From Chryseobacterium piperi (GTDB lineage Bacteria; Bacteroidota; Bacteroidia; Flavobacteriales; Weeksellaceae): a stretch of DNA of 64,000 nucleotides. Shown in pieces: positions 1 to 8,163 of this stretch; the first letter of the stretch is position 1; the number at the start of each line of letters is the position of its first letter. The stretch is taken from positions 3,968,001 to 4,032,000 of the forward strand of contig NZ_CP023049.2 of the NCBI RefSeq assembly GCF_002285635.2, written 5' to 3'. Made by a program: the position numbers and the translations under genes. Below the pieces are notes generated by a model. The model saw nothing but the letters and a program-made list of their open reading frames with translations. It had not been told where the DNA came from and did no database searches.

Positions 1-456
1 TACTATTTTGATTCTCAAGCATCACCATCTCCAGGATTGTGGCAAGCCTTAAGACCTGCCAATGTGGACTTGAATGGATTTCAATTAGTTATTCCTCCTC
101 ATAATCAGTTTACTGCTGATTTCTCAAATCATTCTAACAGCAATTTTGATAGTGATGGTTGGTGGATTATTTCAAAGTCATCTGTAAATAGTGCATCAAA
201 CCGACCTGCCCGAATGACTATTGTATACGAATACCAAGGGGTAGTTTTCAATATTAATAAACTCTATCCTCAGCTTACTGCGGGAAATAATGCCAGTTTT
301 CCAGATGCATACACTGCAAACATGATTAATATTGCAAATAATGGAACTGGAGGAAAAACTAGATTAACTGTTTCAATTGTACGAACAGATAATTTGGTAA
401 GTAATTGGGAAGGAACATTTTATTTAAATGCATTGCTTGCAAGAAAAATTAATTAA
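1..456 (+). CDS. 3' end of an unknown protein (5' end outside window)
   Basis: The frame is open from base 1 through a TAA at 454-456, giving 151 residues of a protein whose start lies upstream of the window. I do not recognise the family. The visible part is rich in Asn, Thr, Ser and aromatic residues, with alternating short hydrophobic stretches, which suggests a beta-rich extracellular or phage-tail/adhesin-like fold, but this is only an impression. No membrane segment, catalytic motif or type IX sorting tail is visible at the C-terminus (it ends LLARKIN). The gene stops 37 bp before the left end of the insertion sequence, so the element has not truncated it on this side. An internal TTG at 37 could be read as a start, but the open frame upstream makes a truncated gene more likely. 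Confidence 0.6.
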   Translation, partial: YYFDSQASPSPGLWQALRPANVDLNGFQLVIPPHNQFTADFSNHSNSNFDSDGWWIISKSSVNSASNRPARMTIVYEYQGVVFNINKLYPQLTAGNNASFPDAYTANMINIANNGTGGKTRLTVSIVRTDNLVSNWEGTFYLNALLARKIN

Positions 457-493
457 GGATTGTGTGATTGATTCATACTTTTTAACTATCAGT

Positions 494-2044
494 AAAAGAG
501 GCTGTCTCAAAAGGACAGTCTCTTTTTAGTATTTCATTGAAAAAAGATTTCGATATTTTGAATAAAAAAAATATCTTGGAAAAAAGAAGATATAAGTCAA
601 AAAAGCAGTCTGTTTTAGGCTGCTTTTGACATTTTCTTTAGATTGTGGGCAATTGCGAGTATGCCGATTTCTACCTCGACTTTATTTTTTCCCCGAAGCA
701 TGAATCGTTTAAAATTTTTGTTGTGTTTGAGCTCTGCAAAAACAGGTTCAACATCATGGCATCTTTGTTTTCTGAGTTTGATGCCCTTGCTGGTATTAAG
801 AAGTTTGAAAACCTTTTCTCTGATTTTTGCCAATTTAGGATTGTTTTGTGAAGTGGTTATTTGTCCCGATTTCTGATCTTTTCTGAAGTAATTATATTTA
901 ACATAAGCTTTTATTTTCTTAGATTTTAACAAGTTGTAATTTTCTTCTGAGCCATAACCAGCATCAGCAACAAGCTCTTTGGGAGCTTTATGATAGCTTT
1001 CTTCAAAACCCAGTAAATGAGTCGCTAATGTTTTGGTGTCTGTTGGGTTGGGATGAATTGAATAATGTAAAATGAATTGTCTATGGGTAGAAATTTGTAG
1101 ATTGTAAGCGGGTTTTAGTTGTCCGTTTCGCATATGATCCTCCTTCATTCGCATAAAAGTAGCGTCTGTATCGGTTTTGGAATAGGAATTTCTATCTTCT
1201 AATAATTCTTGCTGTTTTTTATATTTCTCTAAATTATCTGCCCAGTTTTTCTTAGCATAATTCAGTTTCTGACGAACTTTTGAAGCTACTTTTTTATCTT
1301 TCAAAACTTCATTGATCTTTTCGATGGTTTGAGTTACTTTTTCAGAATCTACTTCTTTAAAATCAATACTTTCTGTATTTTCAAGCTCGTCTTTGGCAAC
1401 TGTTTCTGCATAGTTCCAAAGCTCTTCTAATTGCTCTGCAATCCTTTCTTTGTGTTTTTTGACAGCTCTTCCCCAAACAAAAGTATAGCGATTGGCATTG
1501 GCTTCTATCTTGGTGCCATCTACAAAAGTGGTTTTCAGACTTACCAAACCTTCCTTTTCCAAAAGAAGAACAATTTGTGTGAAAATAGCTTTAATCTCAC
1601 CTTTCAATCGTTCACTACGGAACCTGTTTAAGGTGTTATGATCGGGACGGCTCATTGCAGAGAGCCACATAAAATGGATGTTTTCTTTCAAGGCCTGCTC
1701 CATTTTGCGGCTTGAATAGATATTGCTTAAATAGCCATAAATCAAAACTTTCAAAAGCATTTTCGGGTGGTAGCAAGATGTTCCGCCAGGTTTGTAGGTT
1801 TTAATTAAGCTTTTGATATCCAAGCCATCAATAATGTTTGAAACAATTTTCACAGGATGTCGCTCATCAATCAACTCCGATAAATTGGGAGGAAAAAGCA
1901 GATTTTCTTTGGGGGTGTAATCTTTAAAGACTACTTTTGACGTACTTAACACAATGCAAATTAATCAATTTGCAACTATTAGGAAAGCGAAAGCTTTCCT
2001 TTTTGCATAAAAAAGGCTATCTCTTTTGAGACAGCCTCTTTTTA
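494..2044. mobile_element. IS1182-like insertion sequence, complete
   Basis: The element is about 1.55 kb with one transposase gene. Its ends are inverted repeats: the 20 bases from 494 (AAAAGAGGCTGTCTCAAAAG) reappear as the reverse complement at 2025-2044. Each end is also an imperfect hairpin by itself, the left at about 494-526 and the right at about 2009-2044, and each is followed by T-runs. I could not define a convincing target-site duplication, so the outermost bases are uncertain by a few positions. The flanking genes end or begin outside the element and look intact. Confidence 0.85.
615..1952 (-). CDS. IS1182 family transposase
   Basis: This is a full-length 445-residue DDE-type transposase of the IS1182 group (IS5/IS1182 superfamily). 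The N-terminal part, roughly residues 20-120, resembles the DUF772 DNA-binding region, with the family-typical stretch MSRPDHNTLNRFRSERL. The catalytic core follows: first Asp in VDGTKIEAN, second Asp in VADAGYGSEEN, and the Glu region EPVFAELKHN near the C-terminus. No stop or frameshift interrupts it, so the element may be active. It fills almost the whole element between the hairpin ends. The start chosen is the first ATG, 1950-1952, close to the right inverted repeat. The family call is secure; activity is inference. Confidence 0.93.
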   Translation of the reverse strand: MLSTSKVVFKDYTPKENLLFPPNLSELIDERHPVKIVSNIIDGLDIKSLIKTYKPGGTSCYHPKMLLKVLIYGYLSNIYSSRKMEQALKENIHFMWLSAMSRPDHNTLNRFRSERLKGEIKAIFTQIVLLLEKEGLVSLKTTFVDGTKIEANANRYTFVWGRAVKKHKERIAEQLEELWNYAETVAKDELENTESIDFKEVDSEKVTQTIEKINEVLKDKKVASKVRQKLNYAKKNWADNLEKYKKQQELLEDRNSYSKTDTDATFMRMKEDHMRNGQLKPAYNLQISTHRQFILHYSIHPNPTDTKTLATHLLGFEESYHKAPKELVADAGYGSEENYNLLKSKKIKAYVKYNYFRKDQKSGQITTSQNNPKLAKIREKVFKLLNTSKGIKLRKQRCHDVEPVFAELKHNKNFKRFMLRGKNKVEVEIGILAIAHNLKKMSKAA

Positions 2045-2062
2045 TGTTTATATAATATTAAA

Positions 2063-2656
2063 TTAATTTTCTAATTGTAATAAGCTATTGATTCCTTTAG
2101 TGTGATTTAATAAATCCGGAAAAAAATGATCATAGCATTCCTGAAGTACTTCCTTATTTTCTAAAAAAGCTTTAAAAACGGGGATGTCTTTATCCAAATA
2201 TTTGGCTTTGTTAAGAACGTTTTGTATGCTGAATTTTATGTTCTGATCTTCACGGTAATTGTACAGCCAATCATCAGCTTCCATTTTAACCAACATTCTT
2301 TTGAAATTTTCTGGAAGCCATTTTTGGTTTTCATTGAGAACTCGGTAAACTTTTGAAGAATGCTCTTTCCACCCCTGTAATGAATGTTTTGTGAGATCAT
2401 TTGCCAGAAAGTAATCCATTGAAACATCTACAAATGCTCCAGCATACAATCTTACTAATGGGCTAAACGCTTTTTTTGCTTCATGAATAGCGGGATGTGA
2501 ATCTGTAAAAGTATCAATAGCCCGGTGTAAGGTGATTCCGTCCTGGATGTCTTTTGGAAAAGAATACCGATCCTTATTTCGGATAAAGTCTTCCAGAAAC
2601 TGTCCTACAATTTGTTGATCTGTAAAAGAAAGAAAAGAGTGAGCTAGATAATTCAT
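2063..2656 (-). CDS. Acyl carrier protein phosphodiesterase-like protein (AcpH/DUF479)
   Basis: The protein has 197 residues from the ATG at 2654-2656. The family start MNYLAHSFLS is clear; the in-frame ATG 30 bases further upstream would add ten unconserved residues. AcpH-family enzymes remove the 4'-phosphopantetheine arm from acyl carrier protein and belong to the HD-like hydrolases. The motif pattern seen is LAHSFLS near the N-terminus, GQFLEDF about residue 20, DGITLHRAIDTFTDSHP about residues 44-60, and AGAFVDVSMDYFLA about residues 74-87, with the His and Asp residues expected for metal binding. Length matches the family. Substrate specificity in Bacteroidota has not been tested as far as I know. 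It sits just downstream of the insertion sequence and is a single-gene unit. Confidence 0.8.
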   Translation of the reverse strand: MNYLAHSFLSFTDQQIVGQFLEDFIRNKDRYSFPKDIQDGITLHRAIDTFTDSHPAIHEAKKAFSPLVRLYAGAFVDVSMDYFLANDLTKHSLQGWKEHSSKVYRVLNENQKWLPENFKRMLVKMEADDWLYNYREDQNIKFSIQNVLNKAKYLDKDIPVFKAFLENKEVLQECYDHFFPDLLNHTKGINSLLQLEN

Positions 2657-2675
2657 TAGTATAGGCTGTAAAAAT

Positions 2676-2716
2676 AAAACCTTCAAATAAAGTTAAGATA
2701 TTTGAAGGTTTTATAA
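2676..2716 (-). terminator. Terminator of the metallopeptidase gene
   Basis: Inverted repeat AAAACCTTCAAATA (2676-2689) with TATTTGAAGGTTTT (2699-2712) and a 9-base loop. It lies between the peptidase stop and the next minus-strand gene, followed on the minus strand by A/T-rich sequence. Confidence 0.7.
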
Positions 2717-2735
2717 ACTAATTATTTAAAAGAAA

Positions 2736-4277
2736 TTATCTAACAATAAACTTTTTACTTTCTATCAAGGTATTTTTATCATCATAAATACTTAGGAAAT
2801 ATTCTCCTGATGGCAATCCTTTCAAATGAATTGTTTTTTCATTTGTTGTGTTGATGTGCTGTCCTGAAGAATTATATATTTTGAATGAGTATTTACCATC
2901 ATGGTCTCCTGAAATGTTAATAACATCCTTTGCAGGATTAGGATATAGTGAAAAGCTTTGTTTCTCCTTGATCTCTTCTTTTACGGCTAAGAAGGATTGG
3001 GTTTCCGGCATGAAAGTAGAAACAACACAAGCGAATCTGGTGAACCCATACGCTTCATTGGCAGGCTTGGCGCTTCCGATGGCAACTCCTGTTGGGTCAC
3101 TATTGTAATTGATGCCTGGATTAGCCCAACGATTGATTCTTGTACAGTTAAATCCTTTTGATGAACATTCATCATTATAAGCCATAATAGTTCTCCATCT
3201 TTGGGATGAAGTACTGGAAGTTCCCAGGTCAATAGCTTTTTTATTCTTGTAACCATGATGGTGATCACATGGAGTTGTACTGCTGTCTACATACCAGTCG
3301 TGTCTCAGACCCATATTGTGGCCAAGTTCATGAGCAAGCGAATAATTAGAAACTGCGCAATTGTATAGGCTTACGCAAAATCCTGAAGTGCTGGAATAGT
3401 TAGTGGGACTGGTATTTACATATCCTAAGCCGCAAGTATTGGTTGGTGTCGACGTGACTAAAGCGCAAAGATCGGCTCCGTATGTTGTTCTTAAAGTATG
3501 TACGTCATCCATGAAACCATCGTTATTGTTTCTAAGTCGAGGTAGGTCAGTACTTAAGCTTCCGGATTCAGTATAAGCGATTTCTCCTGAGTAAACAAGA
3601 TTGATCGTTACATTGGAAACTCCTGAATTGGTTAATGCTGTATTGAAATTAGTAATTGCCGTTGCCACAAAAGAATTACTCTGGGAAAGTCCTCCCCACG
3701 CATTTTTTGCTGCTGTTGTAAAAACAATCATCACATCAATTCTCGTTGCAGGACAAACCGGAGTTGAAGATAGGCATACGTTGGAGTTAGCTTTGTTGGT
3801 ATTTTCTGTCTTATCCAGAATATAATCATCTATAGTATCCTGATTAATAATTTTAGAATCACTTACGATAGAAAGCGCAAAGATGGAAGCGTCTGTTTGG
3901 TGAAACATAATCTTTTCACCTGTGCCGGAAGCGTACATTCCAGTGACGATGTTGTCATATTTTGAAAGGACAAGTTCGGCTTTCGGGTCGTTTTCAATAG
4001 CATAAACATAGGATTCACTTTTATTACTGTAAGTATAAGTCCGACTAAATTTTGCCATTATTTCCTTATCATTCGGAAGATTGATATGTAGATCGGATTT
4101 TAAATTGAAGGTGGGTTGGGAATAGTACTTAGTCGATATATAAGTGGATGATAATTCCCGGCTTACTTTCTGATTGTTTTTTAAGGTACTTTCGTTAATG
4201 GGATTCCGAAAAACTCTGTTTTGGGCGGACAATAATGTAGCGCAAAACAATACAAGAGTAGTTAATTTTGTTTTCAT
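2736..4277 (-). CDS. Secreted reprolysin-type metallopeptidase with type IX secretion sorting tail
   Basis: The predicted protein is 513 residues from the ATG at 4275-4277, chosen because it opens a clean signal peptide (MKTKLTTLVLFCATLLSAQ). The upstream in-frame start would add 16 residues before it. A propeptide-like region of about 180 residues follows. The catalytic zinc site HELGHNMGLRHDW, of the HExxHxxGxxHD metzincin type, lies at about residues 317-329. A Met-turn candidate (WRTIMAYND) follows about 45 residues later. Several Cys pairs suggest disulfides. The last roughly 75 residues (FSLYPNPAKDVINI...GLPSGEYFLSIYD) form a type A Por secretion tail, so export through the type IX system is predicted. 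Substrate is unknown; tissue or protein degradation is typical for the family. Confidence 0.9.
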   Translation of the reverse strand: MKTKLTTLVLFCATLLSAQNRVFRNPINESTLKNNQKVSRELSSTYISTKYYSQPTFNLKSDLHINLPNDKEIMAKFSRTYTYSNKSESYVYAIENDPKAELVLSKYDNIVTGMYASGTGEKIMFHQTDASIFALSIVSDSKIINQDTIDDYILDKTENTNKANSNVCLSSTPVCPATRIDVMIVFTTAAKNAWGGLSQSNSFVATAITNFNTALTNSGVSNVTINLVYSGEIAYTESGSLSTDLPRLRNNNDGFMDDVHTLRTTYGADLCALVTSTPTNTCGLGYVNTSPTNYSSTSGFCVSLYNCAVSNYSLAHELGHNMGLRHDWYVDSSTTPCDHHHGYKNKKAIDLGTSSTSSQRWRTIMAYNDECSSKGFNCTRINRWANPGINYNSDPTGVAIGSAKPANEAYGFTRFACVVSTFMPETQSFLAVKEEIKEKQSFSLYPNPAKDVINISGDHDGKYSFKIYNSSGQHINTTNEKTIHLKGLPSGEYFLSIYDDKNTLIESKKFIVR

Positions 4278-4302
4278 ATTAATTTGTTTTAGTGGTGTAG
4301 TA

Positions 4303-4310
4303 CAAATGTA
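4303..4310 (-). promoter_or_regulatory. Putative -7 box of the metallopeptidase gene
   Basis: CAAATGTA on the plus strand reads TACATTTG on the minus strand, an exact TAnnTTTG match 25 bases upstream of the ATG. No -33 element at proper spacing is visible. Confidence 0.45.
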
Positions 4311-4457
4311 TATATATAATATCAATACTTGGTGAATTTTTATATTATGTTAAGTATTGTGTATAATATTCTTGATTTTTGTATGGATTTCTTGCTTTAT
4401 GTAGTATTATTATGAAAAGTAGTCAGCTTTTTGGGGTGGAGTAAAAGAAGGCGTTTT

Positions 4458-5564
4458 TTATAGATCAGGATGTTTTTTTTTGAATTCAGAAGGAGTCATT
4501 TGCGTCATTTTTTTAAAAATAGTATTGAAAGCTGTTTTAGAATTGAAACCGGATTCAAAAGCAATTCCCACCATAGAAAGCTTTTTTTGAGAATCATCAA
4601 GAAGTAACTCTTTGGCATGTTGAACTCTATATTTATTGACGAAATGAAAGAAATTCTCATTAAAACCTGTATTCAGAAGATAAGAAAGCTGATGGGCGTC
4701 GATTTGGATTATATCAGATAGTTTTAATACATTAAGAACCATCTAAATAAGGTTTTTCTTTTTCCATCAAATGGATCAGTCTCTGTTTTAAAACCTCAAA
4801 TTCGTGATCTTGAATTAATTTTTTTCTTTCAGATTGTTCTTCATCGACTTCTGACTCGATCAGCAGTAACTCTTGACGTTGCTTTTTGTCAGTAGGATAG
4901 ATCTCTTTCTGACGAAGAACATAGTATAAAGTACTGTACACTATGAATAAGAATAAGAGATCCATTGCCAAATGTTGGTGCATCTTATAGATAAAGGTAT
5001 TGAAGAGCTCGTAACCTACGGTTATAATTATAATGATAAAAAGAAGAAAGCTGAGCTTAATGAGCCATTGGATATCGATTTTTTCCGTATTAGAGGATAT
5101 TGCTTCAATTCTTTTTTGGTGTTTTCTGATCTTGAAATAAATAAGGGCAATGCAGGGTAGATTATGAGAAACATCTACGAGCATGACAATAGCATGAATT
5201 ATTTTATTGTCCTCTGATATGGGTAGTAACGCCCAATAGATTACAGGAACAACCATGCAAATGGCATCTCTTTTTTTAAATGATAATTTGGGTTAATAAA
5301 AAATACAGCACTGAAAAAAAGAAAAATAGGTGTTAATATCTGTATGGCATAAACACCCAATTCAAACAATGGATCGGGGGAAAGTCCACAAAACTGCAAA
5401 ACATTCAAAATCCAGTAACTGAACTATAGAAAAAGAAATAAACCAAAAAATAAATTAGCTTTTTTATTAACCCGCATCGGATTAATTAACACAGTAAATG
5501 AGAGTAAGGGTAAGCCACCATACAATAAGACAAGAACAAATTTCTGAATGTTTTCAAGTGGCAT
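4458..5564 (-). pseudogene. Broken AraC-type regulator with N-terminal membrane sensor
   Basis: Reading from the ATG at 5562-5564, one protein can be followed to 4458 but with two lesions. An in-frame TAG lies at codon 47 (about 5424-5426), just after a hydrophobic segment ending in GLFLFL. A frameshift lies near 4738-4740: the frame ending PYLDGS-stop must shift by one base to continue as LNVLKLSDIIQID. Removing one T there restores the family pattern 'YLDxxLxLxxLSxxIxIxxxQLSYLLN'. The N-terminal two thirds contain about six hydrophobic segments, followed by a charged linker and a C-terminal AraC helix-turn-helix (GFNSKTAFNTIFKKMTQMTPSEFKKKHP). Intact relatives are membrane-bound AraC regulators common in Chryseobacterium. 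Its proximity to the peptidase gene suggests, without proof, a lost regulator of it. Confidence 0.8.
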
Positions 5565-5579
5565 TTTTATTATTTTTAA

Positions 5580-6929
5580 TTAGAAAACTCTCTCATGAAA
5601 ATCTTCGATTTTGCTTACTTCTTCAATCTTGATCCCAAACTTTCTTTTAGGTATTTTATTAAGGTTAGAGACAAATATCTTTTCATAGCCTAACTTTTCC
5701 GCTTCTGAAATTCGCTGTTCAACTTGTGCTACAGGACGGATTTCGCCACTTAATCCAATTTCTCCTGCAAAACAAAAATGTTCAGAAATGGCAATATCTT
5801 CATTGGACGAAAGAATAGAGGCTATAACAGCCAGATCCAGGGCGGGGTCATCTGTTTTTATCCCACCGGTAATATTGAGGAAAACGTCTTTTGCTCCAAG
5901 TTGAAAGCCTGCACGCTTTTCCAATACGGCAAGTAACATATTTAATCGTTTCGCGTCAAAGCCTGTGGAGCTTCTTTGAGGAGTTCCATAAACAGCGGTA
6001 CTTACCAAAGCCTGGATTTCAAGGAGCATAGGTCGGTTTCCTTCTAATGTAACTGCTACAGAGTTACCGGAAAGTTCTTCGAATTTTTTTGTAATTAAAA
6101 TTTCAGACGGATTTTTAATCTCTTTTAAACCTTGAGAGATCATTTCATAGATTCCAATTTCTGAAGTAGATCCAAAACGGTTTTTATTAGCTCTTAAAAG
6201 TCTGAAAAGGTGATTTCTGTCCCCGTCAAAATTTAAAACTACATCAACCATGTGCTCCAAAACTTTTGGACCGGCAATTTGTCCGTCTTTTGTGATGTGA
6301 CCTACTAAAAAAACAGGAGTGTTATTTTCTTTGGCATATTTAATAATTTCATTGGAGCATTCTCTGATTTGAGAAACAGTTCCTGGTGAGCTTTCTATCA
6401 ATTGAGACTGTAAAGTCTGAATGGAGTCAATGATCATAAAATCGGGCTCCAGTTTTTTTGCTTCATGAAGAATTTTTTCCAGTGAAGTTTCTGTAAACAG
6501 AAAACAATTGGGATTCTGGATTTCAGCTAGCCGGTCAGCCCTCATTTTGATTTGCGAAGCGCTTTCTTCCCCTGAAACATAGAAGACTTTTTTCTTCATT
6601 TTTAGAGCCAGTTGTAAAAGCAGAGTAGATTTTCCAATTCCGGGTTCTCCACCGATCAAAGTAACAGAGCCTAAAACAATTCCACCTCCCATCACCCGAT
6701 TCAGTTCTTCTGAAGGGGTTTTAATTCGTGGTTCCTCAATCGCTTCAACTTCAATGATATTAATAACGTGTTGTTTAGTCCTTGAAGACGGAAGGCTTTT
6801 ACTCGCCGTTTTTTCTACGACTTCTTCCACTAAAGTATTCCATTGTCCACAGTTTTTACATTGTCCCATCCATTGAGAATATTGGGTTCCACAGTTTTGA
6901 CAGAAATATGCTGTTTTAAGTTTTGCCAT
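5580..6929 (-). CDS. radA: DNA repair protein RadA
   Basis: This 449-residue protein matches RadA (Sms), the RecA-related ATPase and branch-migration factor that helps process recombination intermediates. Seen in order: a C4 zinc finger at about residues 10-27 (CQNCGTQYSQWMGQCKNC), Walker A GEPGIGKST near residue 93, a Walker B region (DFMIIDSIQTL) near 165, the RadA-specific KNRFG motif near residue 250, and a C-terminal Lon-like domain (LDLAVIASILSS...GEIGLSGEIRPV). Length is standard. It is transcribed away from the small membrane-protein gene at 6990; only 60 bp separate the starts, so their promoters overlap. The broken AraC gene begins 15 bp after its stop and probably has no role with it. 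Confidence 0.97.
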   Translation of the reverse strand: MAKLKTAYFCQNCGTQYSQWMGQCKNCGQWNTLVEEVVEKTASKSLPSSRTKQHVINIIEVEAIEEPRIKTPSEELNRVMGGGIVLGSVTLIGGEPGIGKSTLLLQLALKMKKKVFYVSGEESASQIKMRADRLAEIQNPNCFLFTETSLEKILHEAKKLEPDFMIIDSIQTLQSQLIESSPGTVSQIRECSNEIIKYAKENNTPVFLVGHITKDGQIAGPKVLEHMVDVVLNFDGDRNHLFRLLRANKNRFGSTSEIGIYEMISQGLKEIKNPSEILITKKFEELSGNSVAVTLEGNRPMLLEIQALVSTAVYGTPQRSSTGFDAKRLNMLLAVLEKRAGFQLGAKDVFLNITGGIKTDDPALDLAVIASILSSNEDIAISEHFCFAGEIGLSGEIRPVAQVEQRISEAEKLGYEKIFVSNLNKIPKRKFGIKIEEVSKIEDFHERVF

Positions 6930-6989
6930 ACCGCGAAGTTCAAAATTTTTTTTGAATTTTTCTCCCGAAATTTTAGTTAATTTTCAACC

Positions 6990-7406
6990 ATGAAAAATAT
7001 TTTGCTCAAAACTGTGAGTATATTTGCTGTGATGACTATCCTGATTACTTGGTTTGCAGATTGGAGTGTGAGGTGTTTAGAATTGCCCGGGGGAGACTTT
7101 GGAATGTTATCTTTTGTGATTCTTATAGGGTGTCTGATCAGTAGTGGCATTGGATTCGTAACTGTGCTTCTTTTCAAAGAAAGTTATCATTCAATATATA
7201 GAATAGCTTTTTTATTTCTTGTAATCAATTTATTTATACTCATTATTTCCGGTACGAACCCCTTTTCTTATTTTTCAGAAAAAACCAACCCAAAACTTTT
7301 GAATGTTTTTTTGTATCTGAGTGTGATGTTGGTGTTTCTGCTTGTATGTGTTTTCCATTATATATATTTAAAGACAATTTTATTTTTAAAGAAAAAGATA
7401 ACATAG
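6990..7406 (+). CDS. Small four-helix integral membrane protein, unknown
   Basis: The protein has 138 residues with four hydrophobic segments at about residues 7-25, 38-60, 72-88 and 106-128, and a basic C-terminus (LKKKIT). I do not recognise a family and see no conserved catalytic or binding motif. The first segment could be a signal anchor. It starts at the ATG 6990-6992, divergent from radA, and is followed 62 bp later by the YceI gene, which has its own promoter-like box. Codon use and composition look like the neighbours. Function cannot be inferred from the context. Confidence 0.65.
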   Translation: MKNILLKTVSIFAVMTILITWFADWSVRCLELPGGDFGMLSFVILIGCLISSGIGFVTVLLFKESYHSIYRIAFLFLVINLFILIISGTNPFSYFSEKTNPKLLNVFLYLSVMLVFLLVCVFHYIYLKTILFLKKKIT

Positions 7407-7433
7407 GTCAATAGATAGCTGGGTTTATCACTT

Positions 7434-7441
7434 TATCTTTG
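7434..7441 (+). promoter_or_regulatory. Putative -7 box of the YceI gene
   Basis: TATCTTTG, an exact TAnnTTTG match, 27 bases before the ATG at 7469. No clear -33 element is visible. Confidence 0.5.
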
Positions 7442-7468
7442 ATTTTAATAATTACAAAATATTTTATT

Positions 7469-8038
7469 ATGAAAAAGGTACTATTTGCTTTTGTGTTTGC
7501 TTTTTTAAGCATTACTGTTTTTGCACAATCTACATGGAATGTAGATCCTATGCATTCGTCTGTTAATTTCAATATCAAGCATATGGGGATTAGCTTTGTG
7601 CAGGGTAGATTTGATAAGTTTGAAGGAACTGTAGTTGCGCCTGGATCCAATCTGGATAAAGCTACATTTAATTTTAATGTTGTTACAGGGTCTGTGAATA
7701 CAGGGGTTGAAATGAGAGATAAACACCTGAAAAGTGCAGATTTTTTTGATGCAGAAAAATTTCAGACGATGAAGTTTGAAGGAACCTCAATGATTAAAGA
7801 CAAGAATAATAACTATACATTAAAAGGAAAGCTTACGATAAAAGATGTTACTAAAGAAATTAGTGTTCCACTTACATACGGAGGTGTAACGAAAAACCAA
7901 CAGGGTAAAGAAGTTTTAGGTTTTCAGACTAAATTCACCGTTAACCGTTTAGATTACAATATCAAATTTGATCCAACAGGGGCAGGAGTAGCTAAAGATG
8001 TTGATGTAAATTTATATTTTGAATTGATTAAGCAATAA
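7469..8038 (+). CDS. YceI family periplasmic lipid-binding protein
   Basis: The 189-residue precursor begins with a typical signal peptide (MKKVLFAFVFAFLSITVFAQ); the ATG at 7469 is preferred over an in-frame ATG 30 bases upstream because it places the signal correctly. The mature part shows the YceI pattern: WNVDPMHSSVNFNIKHMGIS near the mature N-terminus, GSVNTGVEMRDKHLKSADFFDAEKFQTM (written here only as its conserved core DKHLKSADFFDAE) in the middle, and LDYNIKFDPTGAGVAKDVDV at the end. The family folds as a lipocalin-like barrel that binds polyisoprenoid or similar lipids. Its physiological ligand here is unknown. It is followed by a terminator and forms a single-gene unit. Confidence 0.92.
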   Translation: MKKVLFAFVFAFLSITVFAQSTWNVDPMHSSVNFNIKHMGISFVQGRFDKFEGTVVAPGSNLDKATFNFNVVTGSVNTGVEMRDKHLKSADFFDAEKFQTMKFEGTSMIKDKNNNYTLKGKLTIKDVTKEISVPLTYGGVTKNQQGKEVLGFQTKFTVNRLDYNIKFDPTGAGVAKDVDVNLYFELIKQ

Positions 8039-8065
8039 TTTACATATATATAATTTGGTTTAGAT

Positions 8066-8104
8066 AAAAGGTTTCTCAAATAATTTTGAGGAACCTTTTT
8101 ATTT
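8066..8104 (+). terminator. Rho-independent terminator after the YceI gene
   Basis: Stem AAAAGGTTTCTCAAA with its near-complement TTTTGAGGAACCTTTTT, followed by T-rich sequence, 28 bp after the stop codon. Confidence 0.85.
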
Positions 8105-8117
8105 CTTTGTAAATAAA

Positions 8118-8148
8118 TTGCCTCGTATTTCTTTTTCCCATAACTTTG
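8118..8148 (+). promoter_or_regulatory. Promoter of pyrG
   Basis: TTG at 8118-8120, a 20-bp spacer and TAACTTTG at 8141-8148 match the Bacteroidota promoter consensus. The ATG of pyrG lies 16 bases after the -7 box, so the leader is very short. Confidence 0.7.
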
Positions 8149-8163
8149 CACAAACCTAATCTA

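Noticed and set aside
643..876. Plus-strand open frames opposite the transposase (also 1431-1631)
   Set aside because: They are shadows of the minus-strand transposase gene and show no motif or start context.
4732..4742. Programmed frameshift in the AraC-type gene
   Set aside because: There is no slippery heptamer or downstream structure, and an independent in-frame TAG at codon 47 already breaks the gene.
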